NCBI GenBank assembly: GCA_025403435.1
Contig: CM046354.1
Coordinates: forward strand, 41,551,779 to 41,615,778
Reading direction: 5' to 3'
Source: Artocarpus heterophyllus
Lineage: Eukaryota; Streptophyta; Magnoliopsida; Rosales; Moraceae
Length of the DNA: 64,000 nt
Both the position numbers and the translations under genes were made by a program. How positions within the stretch are numbered: the stretch's first letter is position 1; each line of letters starts with the position of its first letter. Below the pieces are notes generated by a model. That model was not told where the DNA came from, searched no databases, and saw nothing but the letters and a program-made list of their open reading frames with translations. Of the stretch, positions 12,846 to 23,596 are shown in pieces.

Positions 12846-14502
12846 TGTTGGAAAAAGAATGCGCAACAGAATTTTAAATTGTTACATCAGATTATTTTCA
12901 AAAATACAAGTTTAACATGCTATATGCATAAATTATCCAGATCTTACTATCCTTTGTGTGCCAAAGAACCCTCAAAAAATGTGAAGAGAAGTAACGTTTC
13001 AGAAGAGCCTCAACCAACTGGTCTTCTTTGCTATTCTCTATCCACGACTAGAGCAAGTGTGGGCTCACATGTACAGCTCTTCCACCAGGTCACTCTCCTT
13101 CCAACCAATCGAGAGAACCTAAAGCAAGTGTTTGTGGTTTGTGAACAAAAGCTCTCAGGGAGTTTTTAGATTCTCACTAGCAGAGTATCACTCTTAATCT
13201 CTCAATTGATCTTAGTAACTCTTAAGACTTACTCCCTTTATATAGAGATTGGTCCTGAGGTCAGTCCTGATCAGATTAGGTCTCAAAAACTCAAAACAGA
13301 ATCGAGTTTGGATCAATATCTGATAAGATCCACATGGAAATGCGTGATCTTATCCATCGTTGATCTGTAGGGTGAACTACCTGATCGGCAAGCCAAACAG
13401 GTCCCATCAACAGGCCGAACACGTCCATCGGTAGGCCGAACTGTCGATAAAAATCTCGCGAATCTTTTATTTTTCACCCGATATTCTATAGGATAAAGTC
13501 TCAATTTTAATTCAAATAACCCAATAGAGAAGTTATCTGATCAAAACAACTTTATCTAGATAATATCTAAGAAAATAAATCAATTCCTAATAATTCTACA
13601 ACTTTATCTTAATCTAATTTATCTAAAATTAAATCAACCAATAAACAGACAAGAATTATCCGATCCTTATAATTCAACAAGTTTATCTTGAATTAATTTT
13701 TATCACAAAATTAATTCAACCGATAAAAAAACATGAATTATTTGATTCTTCTAAATTTCAAACAATCTAATAAATCTGACGTAAGTTACCAATTATTAGA
13801 AAAGCATGCTGTATCGTTACAGGATGTTGTGAGCTAGCAAAGGGGACCAAATGGACCTATATAGTTCAAGCTCCCGATAATTACGAAACCCAATATCCCA
13901 GATATACATTTCATAATTATCAACTCCAACACTACTCTACTAAAAGCTTGGAGCTGTACTCTCGAACTATATAGAATTACAAAGCCCATATAGCTAAGTC
14001 TCCATGACATATCATCTCAGGATTAAGATACAACACAAATGATTGTCTAAATTGAATCGATTTGTCAAGACAGAATTATTAATCCAAATCAATTCACTTT
14101 ATGTCCCGATCCAACACATCGTCGCCTATGACAATGTTTTAATGTTTCTATTCACGGAGTCCACCTCCAATGGTCAAGACAAACCATCTCCCAAAAGGGA
14201 TATAGACAACATAACAATCTTTGCATGAATAAAGTGCCCAAATTTATTCCCTTGATTGCAGATTGTATGATTTAGACCATTACCTTAAGAATCGTGTCTT
14301 CCGCATAATCCATCCATCATATGCCCAATTCTTAAGGTTTAAACCGACAGTCTCAGACTATTGTTTGCTTAACATACATTCAACAAATATGAACGTAAAG
14401 AGGACAAGATTTGGTATATAAACAATGAATAATTCTTTATTGATAAAAAATGTCTCCAAAAACTTATTACATTTTTACTCCTTAGGGCATACATGTCTAA
14501 CA
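12846..14502 (-). repeat. Cop-B 5' LTR with an internal deletion
   Basis: The termini are TGTTGGAAAAAG and ATGTCTAACA on the plus strand. At 1657 bp it is about 0.3-0.4 kb shorter than the other Cop LTRs. The missing block lies after GACATATCAT near 14010, where the sequence jumps to CTCAGGATTAAG. A TATA box (TATATAAAGG, minus) lies at about 13236-13245. Two to three palindromic units remain near 13386-13441. Confidence 0.85.
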
Positions 14503-16899
14503 TATGTGTACCTGATGCACCACAAAAGCGAGACTTTTGAAAAGTTCAAGGAGTTTCAGGCTGAAGTGGAAAAGCAATTGGGTAGACCCAGAAAGGCACT
14601 TCGATCCGATCAAGGTGTAGAATACCTTTCTAATGAGTTCTTGGGACACGTATTAGAGAATGGGATTTTATCCCATTTGACTACGCCAGGCACTTCGTAG
14701 TAAAATGGCATAGCGGAGAGAAGGAATAGGACTTTATTGGACATGGTCAGGTCCATGATGAGTTATTCATCATTGCCTTTATCCTTTTGGAGACATGCAC
14801 TACAAACCGCGTGTTATCTTTTGAACAATGTGCCTTCAAAGTCGGTCCCTAAAACTCCTCACGAGCTGTGGATGAGCAGGAAGACATCCTTAAACCATAT
14901 TCACATATTGGGATGTCCAGTTCATGTCCTATTTAAGGATGTGAATAAGTTGGAAGCACGTTTAGAAGTTCACATGTTTGTAGGATATCTAAAAGGGACT
15001 AAAGAGGGTTATTTCTATAACCTAAAGGAAAATAAAGTTGTGGTTTTAACTAATGCAACTTTCCTTGAGGAAAGTTACATGGATGACTTTAAACCTCGAA
15101 GCAAAGTGGTGCTGGAGGAGTTAAGGAGTGATCCAATCACAACGGGGGTTCCCAATGAAACCGTTTCAATTTGTGTAGAAAAACCAAACGAACTTGAACA
15201 ACAACCTAAGGGGCTTTGGCGTAGTGGGAGGATCGGGCGTCAACCCGAAAGGTATATGTTCAATGAGGAGGTCTTCTTTGCTGAATCGGATAAACATTAT
15301 AGGGATCCTTATACTTACATAGAGGCCATGGAAGATGTTGATTCAAAACTCTAGACAGAGGCCATGAACACAGAGATGAAGTCTATAGAGACTAGTCAGG
15401 TCTAGGAGCTTGTGGATCTTCCCAATAGGGTAAAACCCCATAGGGTGTAAGTGGATCTACAAGAGAAAAAGTGGAGTGGATGGAAAGGTCAAAACCTTTA
15501 AGGCTAGACTGGTAGCTAAGGGTTATACACAAAAGGAAAGAATCAATTATGAGGAAACCTTTTCTCTTGTAGCTATGCTTAAGTCCATTCGGATTCTCTT
15601 GTCCATAGATGCCGCTCTCGACTACAAGATTTGACAGATAGATGTCAAGATGGCTTTTCTAAATGGCTATCTTGATGAGTCCATTTATATGGAACAACCA
15701 GACGGGTTGAAGGTCAAAGGTCAAAGGTCAAAGGTCAAGAGGGTAAGGTTTGTAAGCTGTTGAAGTTAATTTATGGACTTAAGCAGGCTTCTCGCTCTTG
15801 GAACATAAGATTTAATCAGGTGATCGAGACTTATGGGTTCTCACAAAATATGGATGAGTCATGTGTTTACAAATACATTCAGGATGGGAAGATGGTTTTT
15901 CTACTGCTCTATGTAGATGACATTCTGCTAATTGGCAATGACATTGGGACATTGTCATCGGTCAAATTATGGTTGACCAAGTAGTTTGACATGAAGGACT
16001 TAGGTGAGGCTAATTTTGTTCTCGGTATCCAGATCTTTCGAGATAGGAAGAACAAAATGATAACTTTATCCCAGACCGGCTACATAGATAAAATTCTTAA
16101 GAGGTTTGCAATGCAGGATTCCAAGAAAAGTGAGCAACCATCTAGGTATAGAATTACTCTTTCTAAGAAAGGCTCTCCAAAGTCTTATAAAGAAAGAGAA
16201 TACATGAAGAAGGTGCCTTATGCTTCAGCAGTGGGTAGTCTCATGTATGCCATGCTTTGCACAAGGCCGGATATTTGTTATGCGGTCGGGATTGCAAGTC
16301 GATTTCAGGCAGATCTAAGATCGAACCATTGGGTTGCGGTTAAGCATATTTTGAAGTACCTGAGAAGGAATCGAGGGTATTTGCTTGTGTATTGGGGTGA
16401 GGACTTGACTCCTCTAGGATATTCTGACTCAGATTTTCAATCCTGTTTGGATTCTAGGAAATCAACTTCAGGTTTTGTGTTTACTCTGGGCAGCAATGCC
16501 ATTACTTGGAGAAGTGTGAAGCAAGATTGCACTTCAAATTCAATGATGGAGGCTGAGTATGTGGCAGCTAATGATACTTCAAAAGAAGTAGTGTAGCTCC
16601 GCAAGTTCCTTGGGAATCTTAAGGTAGTTCCTGGTATGGATAAGGTGGTATCACTGTATTGTGATAATAGTGCGGCGGTAGCTATTGCTAAGGAACCAAG
16701 ATTTCACAAGAAGAGTAAGCATATTGATCGGAAGTATCATGTAATAAAGGACTTCATTGAGGGTGGGCATATCACGATGTATAAAATCATGTCAGAGGAC
16801 AATTTAGCTAATCCATTTACGAAGACACTTACTAGGAGAGTCTTCGAGAGGCATGTAGAAGCTATGGGGATGCGAGATTTGTCATATTTACTCACTTAG
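14503..16899 (+). pseudogene. copia pol remnant of Cop-C (integrase, RT, RNase H)
   Basis: It begins inside the integrase core (YLMHHKSETFEKFKEF at about 14512) and includes SDQGVEYLSNEF, part of the integrase catalytic region. It continues with the integrase C-terminus (14737-15354), reverse transcriptase with YVDDILLIGND (15760-15984), the RT/RNase H connection and RNase H with SDSDFQSCLDSRKSTSGF (15991-16596), and the C-terminus ending DLSYLLT (16636-16899). In-frame stops include TAG for TGG near 15352 and TAG near 15984. A 7-bp repeat expansion near 15711 shifts the frame. The natural C-terminus is retained, unlike in Cop-A. Confidence 0.9.
15711..15736 (+). repeat. short tandem repeat (AAGGTCA, 4 copies) in RT
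   Basis: Four AAGGTCA units stand where Cop-A and Cop-B have about two (AAGGTCACAGGTCA). The gain of 14 bp shifts the reading frame of reverse transcriptase. Confidence 0.85.
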
Positions 16900-17316
16900 T
16901 GCAAGTGGGAGATTGTTAGACATGTATGCCCTAAGGAGTAAAAATGTAATAAGTTTTTGGAGACATTTTTTATCAACAAAGAATTATTCATTGTTTATAT
17001 ACCAAATCTTGTCCTCTTTACGTTCATATTTTTTTGAATGTATGTCATGCAAACAAAAGTCTGAGACTGTCGGTCTAAACCTTTAAGAATTGGGCATATG
17101 ATGGACAGATTATGTGGAAGACATGATTCTTAAGGCAACGGTCTAAATCATAAGATCCGCAATTAAGGGAATAAAGTTGGGTGCTTTATTCATGTAAAGA
17201 TTGTTATGTTGTCTATATCCCTTTTGGGAGATGGTTTGTCTTAACCATCGGAGGTGGACCCCATGAATAGAAACATTAGCACATTGTCATAGGTGATGAT
17301 GTGTTGGATCAGGACA

Positions 17317-17370
17317 TAAAGTGAATTGATTTGGATTAATAATTCTATCTTGGCAAATCAATTCACTTTA
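17317..17370. repeat. conserved inverted repeat in the Cop LTR
   Basis: Two perfectly complementary 17-bp arms (17317-17333 and 17354-17370, core AAAGTGAATTGATTTG) with a 20-nt loop, about 400 bp into the LTR. The same structure stands at 1928-1979 and at about 51790-51842, and in decayed form at about 14045-14100 and 25093-25145. Confidence 0.85.
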
Positions 17371-18488
17371 GACAATCATTTGTATTGTATCTTAATCTTG
17401 ACGTGAATAGTGGGCCTGTTGTCTTGACTTGTGTCTTTTGATGTACCAAAGGGTGACACCCACATTTTAATAGTAGTATGCATACCGGTACGTTGGAGGC
17501 ATGACTCTTGATAGCGTAAACCTGTTATTCATAGATATGATATTCATAGCTCCTCTTTAGGAGTAGTGCTATCCTCTTATATGTGTTATCCTGTAATTGA
17601 AAAACTAGAGTGCTCAACCATTTGGATACATAGGTGTAACCGAATGGTATACTGCCTTTGGATGGTAAGTTTTTCGATGGTGAGATAATGGAACGTAAGA
17701 TAAAAATAATCAGGAAGGTAAGACAGAACTTGTCCTTAAGCCTGTTGTGGATAATCCTATGGGGATACGATACACTATCATATGTCATGAAGACTTAGCT
17801 ATTCGGGCTTCGTAATTCTATAGAGTTCGAGAGTGCAGCTCCAAGCTTTTAGTGGAGTAGTGTTGGAGTTGATAATTATGAAATGTATATCTGGGATGTT
17901 GGGTTTTGTAAATATCAGGTGCTTGAATTATATAGGTCCATTTGGTCCCCTTTGCTGGCTCACAAAATCCTATAATGATACGACGTATTTTTTCAATAAT
18001 TGGTGTGTTATGCAGAATTATTAGATTGGTTGAAATTCGAAAGAATCAAATAATTCATGTTTGTTTGTCGGTTGTATTAATTTTGTGATAAAATTCATTC
18101 AAGATAAACTTGTTAAATTATTGGGATCGGATAATTCTTGTCTATTTATCAATTGATTTAATTTTGAATAAATTAAATTAAGATAAACTTGTAAAATTAT
18201 TAGGAATTCAATTATTTTTCTAGAGATTATCTAGATAAAGTTATTTTATTTAAATAACTTCTCTATTGGGTTATTTGAATTAAAACTAAGACTTTGTCCT
18301 ATAGAATCTTGGGTGGAAAATAAAAGATTCACTGAGATTTTTTTTTTTTTTTGACAGTTCAGCCTGCCAATGCGCGATAAAAAGATCACGCGTTTTCACT
18401 CGGATTTCATCATATATTGTTCCAAATTTGATTCTAATTCAAATTTTTGAGACCTTATTTGATAAGGACTGACCCTAGACCCAACCTC

Positions 18489-18496
18489 TATAAATA
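18489..18496 (+). promoter_or_regulatory. TATA box of the Cop-C LTR
   Basis: TATAAATA followed by GGGAGTAAGTCTCATAAG, conserved in the other Cop LTRs. It marks the likely core promoter about 400 bp before the end of the LTR. Confidence 0.7.
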
Positions 18497-18887
18497 GGGA
18501 GTAAGTCTCATAAGTTATTTAGATCAATTGAGAGATTAAGAGTGACACTCTACTGGTGAGAATTTGAAACTCCCTGAGAGCTCTTGTTCACAAATCATGA
18601 ACATTAGCTTTGGGTTCTCTCAATTGGTTGGAAGGAGAGTCACCTGGAGAAAGAGCTGTACATGTGAGCCCACACTCACTCTAATCATGGATAGAGAATA
18701 GCAAAGAAGACCAGTTGGTCGAGGCTCTTCTGGAACGTTACTTCTCTTCACGGATTGTGGGATTCCTCGGCATTCAAAGGTTAGTAAGATCTAGTTAATT
18801 TATGCATATAGCGTGCCAATCTTGTGTTTTTGGAAAATACTCTAACATAAAATTTTTAAAATTCTACTGCGTACTACTTTTCCAACA

Positions 18888-19963
18888 ATTTCTATGATGG
18901 TTTTATTCAATGTTTTATTTTGAAAGTTTTTGATGCATAAGAAGGTTTCATGATGAGATATTTCAAAAATCAAAAGTATATATGTATATATATGTATCAC
19001 CTAAATAAGTGTTGCAAACCCTATGTTTATGTCTATTTTATGCTGTCCAAAGTTGGACTTGTCATGTTTGGTTTGGGATTAGCTACCCCTTTCCTCTCAT
19101 GACGGCACACCTACACTGATGATAATGGTGCAACACTTGGGCCCCCAAAGATAAAATAAATGAAGTTTTAAGATGGATAATGATAATGAAAGATATGATC
19201 TATATGAGGCTGTGCCAAGTTTACTATTATGTTAATGATAATTATGATTATGATGTTTTGTAAGGGTGTTCATAAAATGTTTTAAATTGTGAGATGAGAA
19301 AGTGTACTTACTAGGCTTTTGCTTACTTAGTTTATGATCACATTACAAATAAAGGCAAGAGGACTATGGAATAGGTGGAGGGCAAGGACAGGCGTGTGAG
19401 CAAGGAACGATGGATTGAAAGAGAAGAACGCCAAGATAGAAATTTTTCATTTTAAAAGTTTCTGAACTATGTTTTTTTTATTTCTTTATATGTTAAATGT
19501 CCACACTATTGAGTAAAAAGACTTGTTTTTACATTGTATTGATCTTGCAGAAGATCGGCCTGCCGATTTCCTTGTATCGGCCTACCGATCTAAGTGATTT
19601 AAAACCCCTATTTTGCAGAGCTCGGACAGCCTGTCGGTGGTTGAGGTTTAAACTGCTGATCATGTTCGGCTTGCCGGTGTCTAGAGTTCGGCTTACCGAA
19701 CTGTTTAAATAGATTTTAAAGTTTGTTTTAAATTTTATTTAAATTATGGTCTCTTTGTTTTGGAATTGGTAAACTATTTAAAGTTTTATATATATGAGTA
19801 GTTTTAATATATGATTGTATATTTATAAATGTTATTAAAATATATATATGTATGGAACCTAGGGATATGTTCATCAAATCATGTTTTTAAATTTAAATAG
19901 TTTATCTTAATTAATAATAACAAGGATGAATGTAACGATATCTATGACATCCAAAAGGGGGCA
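18888..19963 (+). repeat. gypsy LTR, 5'-truncated (same family as 54339-57286)
   Basis: It resembles the reverse complement of 54339-55500: the block with TTGGTTTGGGATTAGCTACC, the TGTTGCA/GTGCAACACTT segments and a palindromic array. It ends GGGGGCA. The sequence after it (TTATAGGCTTAGAGCGAG) is a degraded initiator-methionine tRNA primer-binding site. The left part is cut off at the Cop-C LTR, consistent with Cop-C having inserted into this LTR. Confidence 0.75.
19556..19698. repeat. palindromic array in the gypsy LTR
   Basis: Units of CGGCCTGCCG type begin at 19556, 19578, 19627, 19667 and 19689, with one decayed unit near 19647. Where neighbours are intact the spacing is about 22 bp. Confidence 0.75.
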
Positions 19964-20188
19964 TTATAGGCTTAGAGCGAGTTTTTGTTTTCAATTCATA
20001 TCGCCACACATTAGTCCAAGTCCTCCAAGTAAGTATATTTTAAGTTAATTGTTATGAATATAAGTTTCATGATAAGTATAAGATTTAGTTGTATAATGAT
20101 AAATGTCCTTGTGCATAACTTAATAGTGAGATCCTATCTCCTAAATTGGAAGATTATTCCTAAACTCAATTCTTTTAGGAAATCAAAG

Positions 20189-20861
20189 ATGAACAACCAT
20201 AAAGTAAGGCAAACTTGTGCTCAGATCAATGAAAGACTGATGACAGTTATTGTTGAATTGCAAAGGCAACTCAAAGAGCAAAGAAGGGAGATTGAGGAAC
20301 TATGAGCCAATGGTCAAGGAGGTGAAAGACCAGGAAATGACATGCCACCTCCTACTCCTTCTCAGCCCCGAAGAGAAGAAGCCCCAGCTCCTACACCAGA
20401 ACCATCTACCAAAAACTGTTGCTAGTTAGATGGAAGAGGGTTAAGCTAATAGACTTTTAGGTTCTAAGGATCCTCTGGTTGCTCAAGTATAGCTGAAGAC
20501 AATTGAAGCCACTTGAAGCTCATGGGTTTCACTGATAATGAGAAAGTCCTCTATGCTTCATACTGCCTTACCATGGAGGCTAGAATCTGGTGAGATGGAA
20601 TTGAACAAAGTAGGAATGTAGACAAGATGACATGGGTTGATTTCATTCATGACTTTAACATGAAGTTCTTCCAAATGAACATTACGCGGAAGCATGATGA
20701 TCAGTTTGAGAACCTGCGCCAAGGAGAAATGTCAGTTACCAATGTGGCAACTAAATTCAACTATTTGGCATGCCTTTACCTAGGGATGGTTAGCAATGAA
20801 AGTGAAAGGGTTAGAAGATTGATCAGAGTCCTCAGGTCAGAGATTGCTGCAATTATTGACG
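20189..20861 (+). pseudogene. gypsy gag fragment
   Basis: It begins at the ATG at 20189 (MNNHKVRQTCAQINERLMT), matching the gag start of the minus-strand gypsy element (61952). A coiled-coil-like stretch (VELQRQLKEQRREIEEL) is followed by a Pro-rich linker with stops and then the gag core (MTWVDFIHDFNMKFF ... FENLRQGEMSVTNVATKF). It ends at IIDGVS, where the sequence switches to a CACTA transposase. It is non-functional (several stops, a frameshift, no zinc knuckle or pol). Confidence 0.85.
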
Positions 20862-21716
20862 GGGTGAGTGATCGCTTCTGCAACGAAGCTTTTCAGGTTT
20901 AAAGTTATAAACTCAATTTTTCATGATCATTACATATATCAATAAAATGTAATAATTTTAATAATTCATCTTTGTAACAAAAAAAGTCGGTGACAAATAA
21001 AAGAAACAGAGCAAACGTGAAGCAGCCAAGTCATCATGGCACACAATTGTATGCTAATTTGAGATATCAAAAGGTAGTAAATAAAAATTTATTAAACTAT
21101 GTTTCATTTTTCCTTCAAGATATGTATTGTTCTAACACAAGTCTAACACAAGTTTATCCTTTCTATAGAGAAATCCTGAGACTAGTGAGTTGCTTTCAAT
21201 TTTGGAAAGTTGGCATCAATGTCATTAATATTCCAATGGCAGATGGGTTAATGATGCTGCAGCGGCTAGATATGTAAGTCATATAACTTATTAAGTTTTA
21301 GTTATGAAATTTTGAGTTGGATTGATTGTACTTTACTTTGTTAAATGGAATGTGCAGAAGGAAATGCTTCAAATGCATACTCAACAAACCCAAGCTGCTG
21401 CTGCATCTGCTTCTGCTTCTAGTTCGGGAACATCTCAGACAACACATCTTGTGAATGAAGAAGAGATAGCAGAGAATGTGCTTGGATCACATAGAGGGCA
21501 TAGGAAAGCAGTGGGCCCGAGGTTGAGAAAAGACATCCTTGTAGCAGCTACTCTTGAGGAGGCTCATTATAGCCATAAGTCCCTCCACAGGTGCAACAAT
21601 GGATGAAGGAACAATCTCTGTATAACACGCAACAAACTCAATATCAAAATTAAATGGCTGAATATCAAAATTAAATGACGGCAATATTCAAGCGTTTACT
21701 GTCGGATTTAGATTTA
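20862..21716 (+). pseudogene. CACTA (Ptta/En/Spm-type) transposase C-terminal exons
   Basis: Four exon-like blocks resemble the plant transposase Ptta/En/Spm family: about 20862-20898 (DRFCNEAFQ), 20985-21074 (SVTNKRNRANVKQP ... ANLRYQK), about 21165-21274 (PETSELLSILESWH ... NGRWVNDAAARY) and 21358-21716 (KEMLQMHTQQTQ, then a Gln-rich tail). The intron 21275-21357 has clear GT and AG ends. The third block has a stop, and the tail has CAA-to-TAA changes. The N-terminal part is missing. The family's role is to act on CACTA element ends. A CACTA terminus lies at 23596, so this may be part of the same element, split by the LTR fragment at 21728. Confidence 0.7.
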
Positions 21717-21727
21717 CCAATGCACAG

Positions 21728-23063
21728 TTCGACAGGCCGAACCAGGGGGACCGGCAAGCCGATAGGGCGTAGTGAAGATTTGTCATTTTTCACCCGTTTT
21801 TACTATTTTAAACTCCGATTGAGAATTTAAATTTAATAGTATGATTTTGCGAACTAAATGGCACACTAGGACACCATGAGGTAGGTTAGTAATGTAAAAT
21901 ATCCTAAGCTAGAAATTGATGAGCTTAGTTTATGTTTAAGGTTGTTTGAGGTTTCGCAGAGCCAACGTGTAGCGGACCGAGACTACGATGTGGGATGTCG
22001 GCACGAGTATTGAGGTAGGACTTCTACCCCTTTCTTGGTAGCCAAGCTTTAAATGATTTTGGCCTTAAAGGATTTTATTTTAAAATGTTTTCAACAAATG
22101 ATATAATGCTTTAAATGTCTTCAAAAAGGGGCTTTTGGCCACATAATAATTTCTTTCAAAATGATTTTCTTTAGAATGAATTTCAAGGAATGGTTTAGAT
22201 GAGCTTCTTAACAATTTTCATTACCTATCAATAATTGTATGATCATAATGAATCAAATAATAGATGTAATTAAGAGTACTCGGTAACATGGGATTTAAAT
22301 AATAATAAATACACATAAGGGCATGATGCCATAATCAGAGCTCCAATCGTGTAGCGTGCAACCTTAGGGGCAGGTTCTAAAACCCAGCTGGGCCACTACG
22401 ATGGTGATAAATATGGTTTGCCCAAAAAAGGAAAAAGGTACTATCTGGACGGACTGTATTGATAAGACTTATTTAAATGAATTTATTTATTTATTTATTT
22501 ATTTATTTATGTAACTCTATATTTCTAATCATTTCCTTGAAAGGTAAATATCATATTTAATATGTTTATCTGTTTTAAAACATAGTCCTATTGAGCCTTT
22601 CGCTCACTTTTTATTTATTTTTAAACCCTTTTTCCCTTAGGTGGAATCCAGCTTAGAACCGGCGGAGAGTCCATTGCCCGGACTCACGAGCAATAGAGGA
22701 TTTTAAGTAGGTTAGTAGCTGTAGTAAATCCAGGCATGTATTATTTAGATTTTATTTTTTTATATTGGACTATGATTGTAATAATTTGTTGTCGATACTA
22801 TGTGTGTGCACAAGTTGTGGGCCAGTGGGACCAAACTCGCATTTCTTATACTTTCTTTATTTATTATTTTTATTGTTTCCTATTATTTATTTCTTTATTC
22901 CTAGTTATTAAATGGTTAAAATTATTTGTTTGAAAACGCTTTTTAATTATCACGTTTTCATAATCAATTTTGAATTCTTAACGTATGTTTTAACCAAATT
23001 TCTACTTAATTAACTTAATTAAACTGTCACGTCACATCACGTCTCGTACTCTAGGGCGTGACA
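21728..23063 (+). repeat. gypsy LTR fragment (same family as 46978-49087)
   Basis: Collinear with about 47785-49087, sharing CTAAGCTAGAAATTGATGAG, GAGGTAGGACTTCTA, a CTATTGAGCCTTTCGCTCAC block and the end GGGCGTGACA. About 0.8 kb of the LTR start is missing. It opens with two palindromic units (TTCGACAGGCCGAA and CCGGCAAGCCGA). A (TTTA)n run occurs at about 22478-22511. The following sequence is not a convincing primer-binding site, so I treat it as an isolated fragment. Confidence 0.75.
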
Positions 23064-23111
23064 GTTTATCATGGTCAGGGGTGAAAATCTAAAGGATGTT
23101 AAAAAAAAAAA

Positions 23112-23596
23112 AAGCATACACCGACGACAATTATCGTCGCTAAGTCGTCATTAAAAGTACTTCAACGACGATAATTGTTGTTGCTATTGGCGACGATAAA
23201 TATCATCGCTATAAGTTATTAGCGACTATTTGTTTTGGCGACGACAAATATGGTCTCTAGAATATTATTAGCAACGATATTTTTCGTCGTTATATGTTGT
23301 GGCATATCATTGGCGACGACAAATATCGTCACTAATGATATTATAGCAACCATATTTCTAGTCACGAATAAGTTACAGCGACGATAAATGTCATCGCTGT
23401 ATTTTTTACAATTGAATTTTGTTCTGTCGTCGCTAATTTTAGCGACGATAAAATGTCATCGCTAAATATTTTTTGCTACAACTTATTAGCGACGACATTT
23501 GGCAACGACATTGTCGTCTCTGAATATTATTAGAGACGACTTTTGGGGTTTTAGCGACGACAAATGTCGTCTCTAAATCGTCTTCTTCTTGTAGTG
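23112..23596. mobile_element. CACTA terminus with subterminal repeats
   Basis: It ends in CTTCTTCTTGTAGTG, the inverted form of the CACTACAAGAAGAA terminus typical of CACTA transposons. The preceding 480 bp holds many copies of AGCGACGACAAAT/ATTTGTCGTCGCT in both orientations, the usual form of CACTA subterminal repeats, where the transposase binds. The matching left terminus was not found. Confidence 0.8.

Larger units (their letters stand above)
8011..14502 (-). mobile_element. Ty1/copia retrotransposon Cop-B, 3'-truncated
   Basis: Reading from right to left: 5' LTR (14502-12846), leader (12845-11227), gag through part of reverse transcriptase (11226-8012). RNase H and the 3' LTR are missing. 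The truncation point abuts the primer-binding site of Cop-A, so the two same-strand copies are joined with only two LTRs in total. Outside the 5' LTR the sequence (TATGT) does not match the five bases beyond the other end of the compound (CAAAA at 313-317). Confidence 0.85.
14503..18887 (+). mobile_element. Ty1/copia retrotransposon Cop-C, 5'-truncated
   Basis: Plus-strand pol from the integrase core onward (14503-16899), a polypurine tract (AAGTGGGAGAT, 16903-16913) and a complete 3' LTR (16914-18887). The 5' LTR, leader, gag and protease are missing. The first base lies directly against the outer edge of the Cop-B 5' LTR. Confidence 0.85.
16914..18887 (+). repeat. Cop-C 3' LTR (reference copy of this LTR family)
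   Basis: It runs from TGTTAGACATG to TTCCAACA, 1974 bp, directly after the polypurine tract, and gives the family termini. It contains the inverted repeat 17317-17370 and a TATA box at 18489. The palindromic array has been reduced to about one unit (18360-18372) beside a poly-T stretch. The following bases belong to a gypsy LTR into which it appears inserted. Confidence 0.92.

Noticed and set aside
23064..23100. Primer-binding site after the gypsy LTR fragment
   Set aside because: GTTTATCATGGTCAGGGG matches the initiator-methionine tRNA complement poorly and no gag follows.
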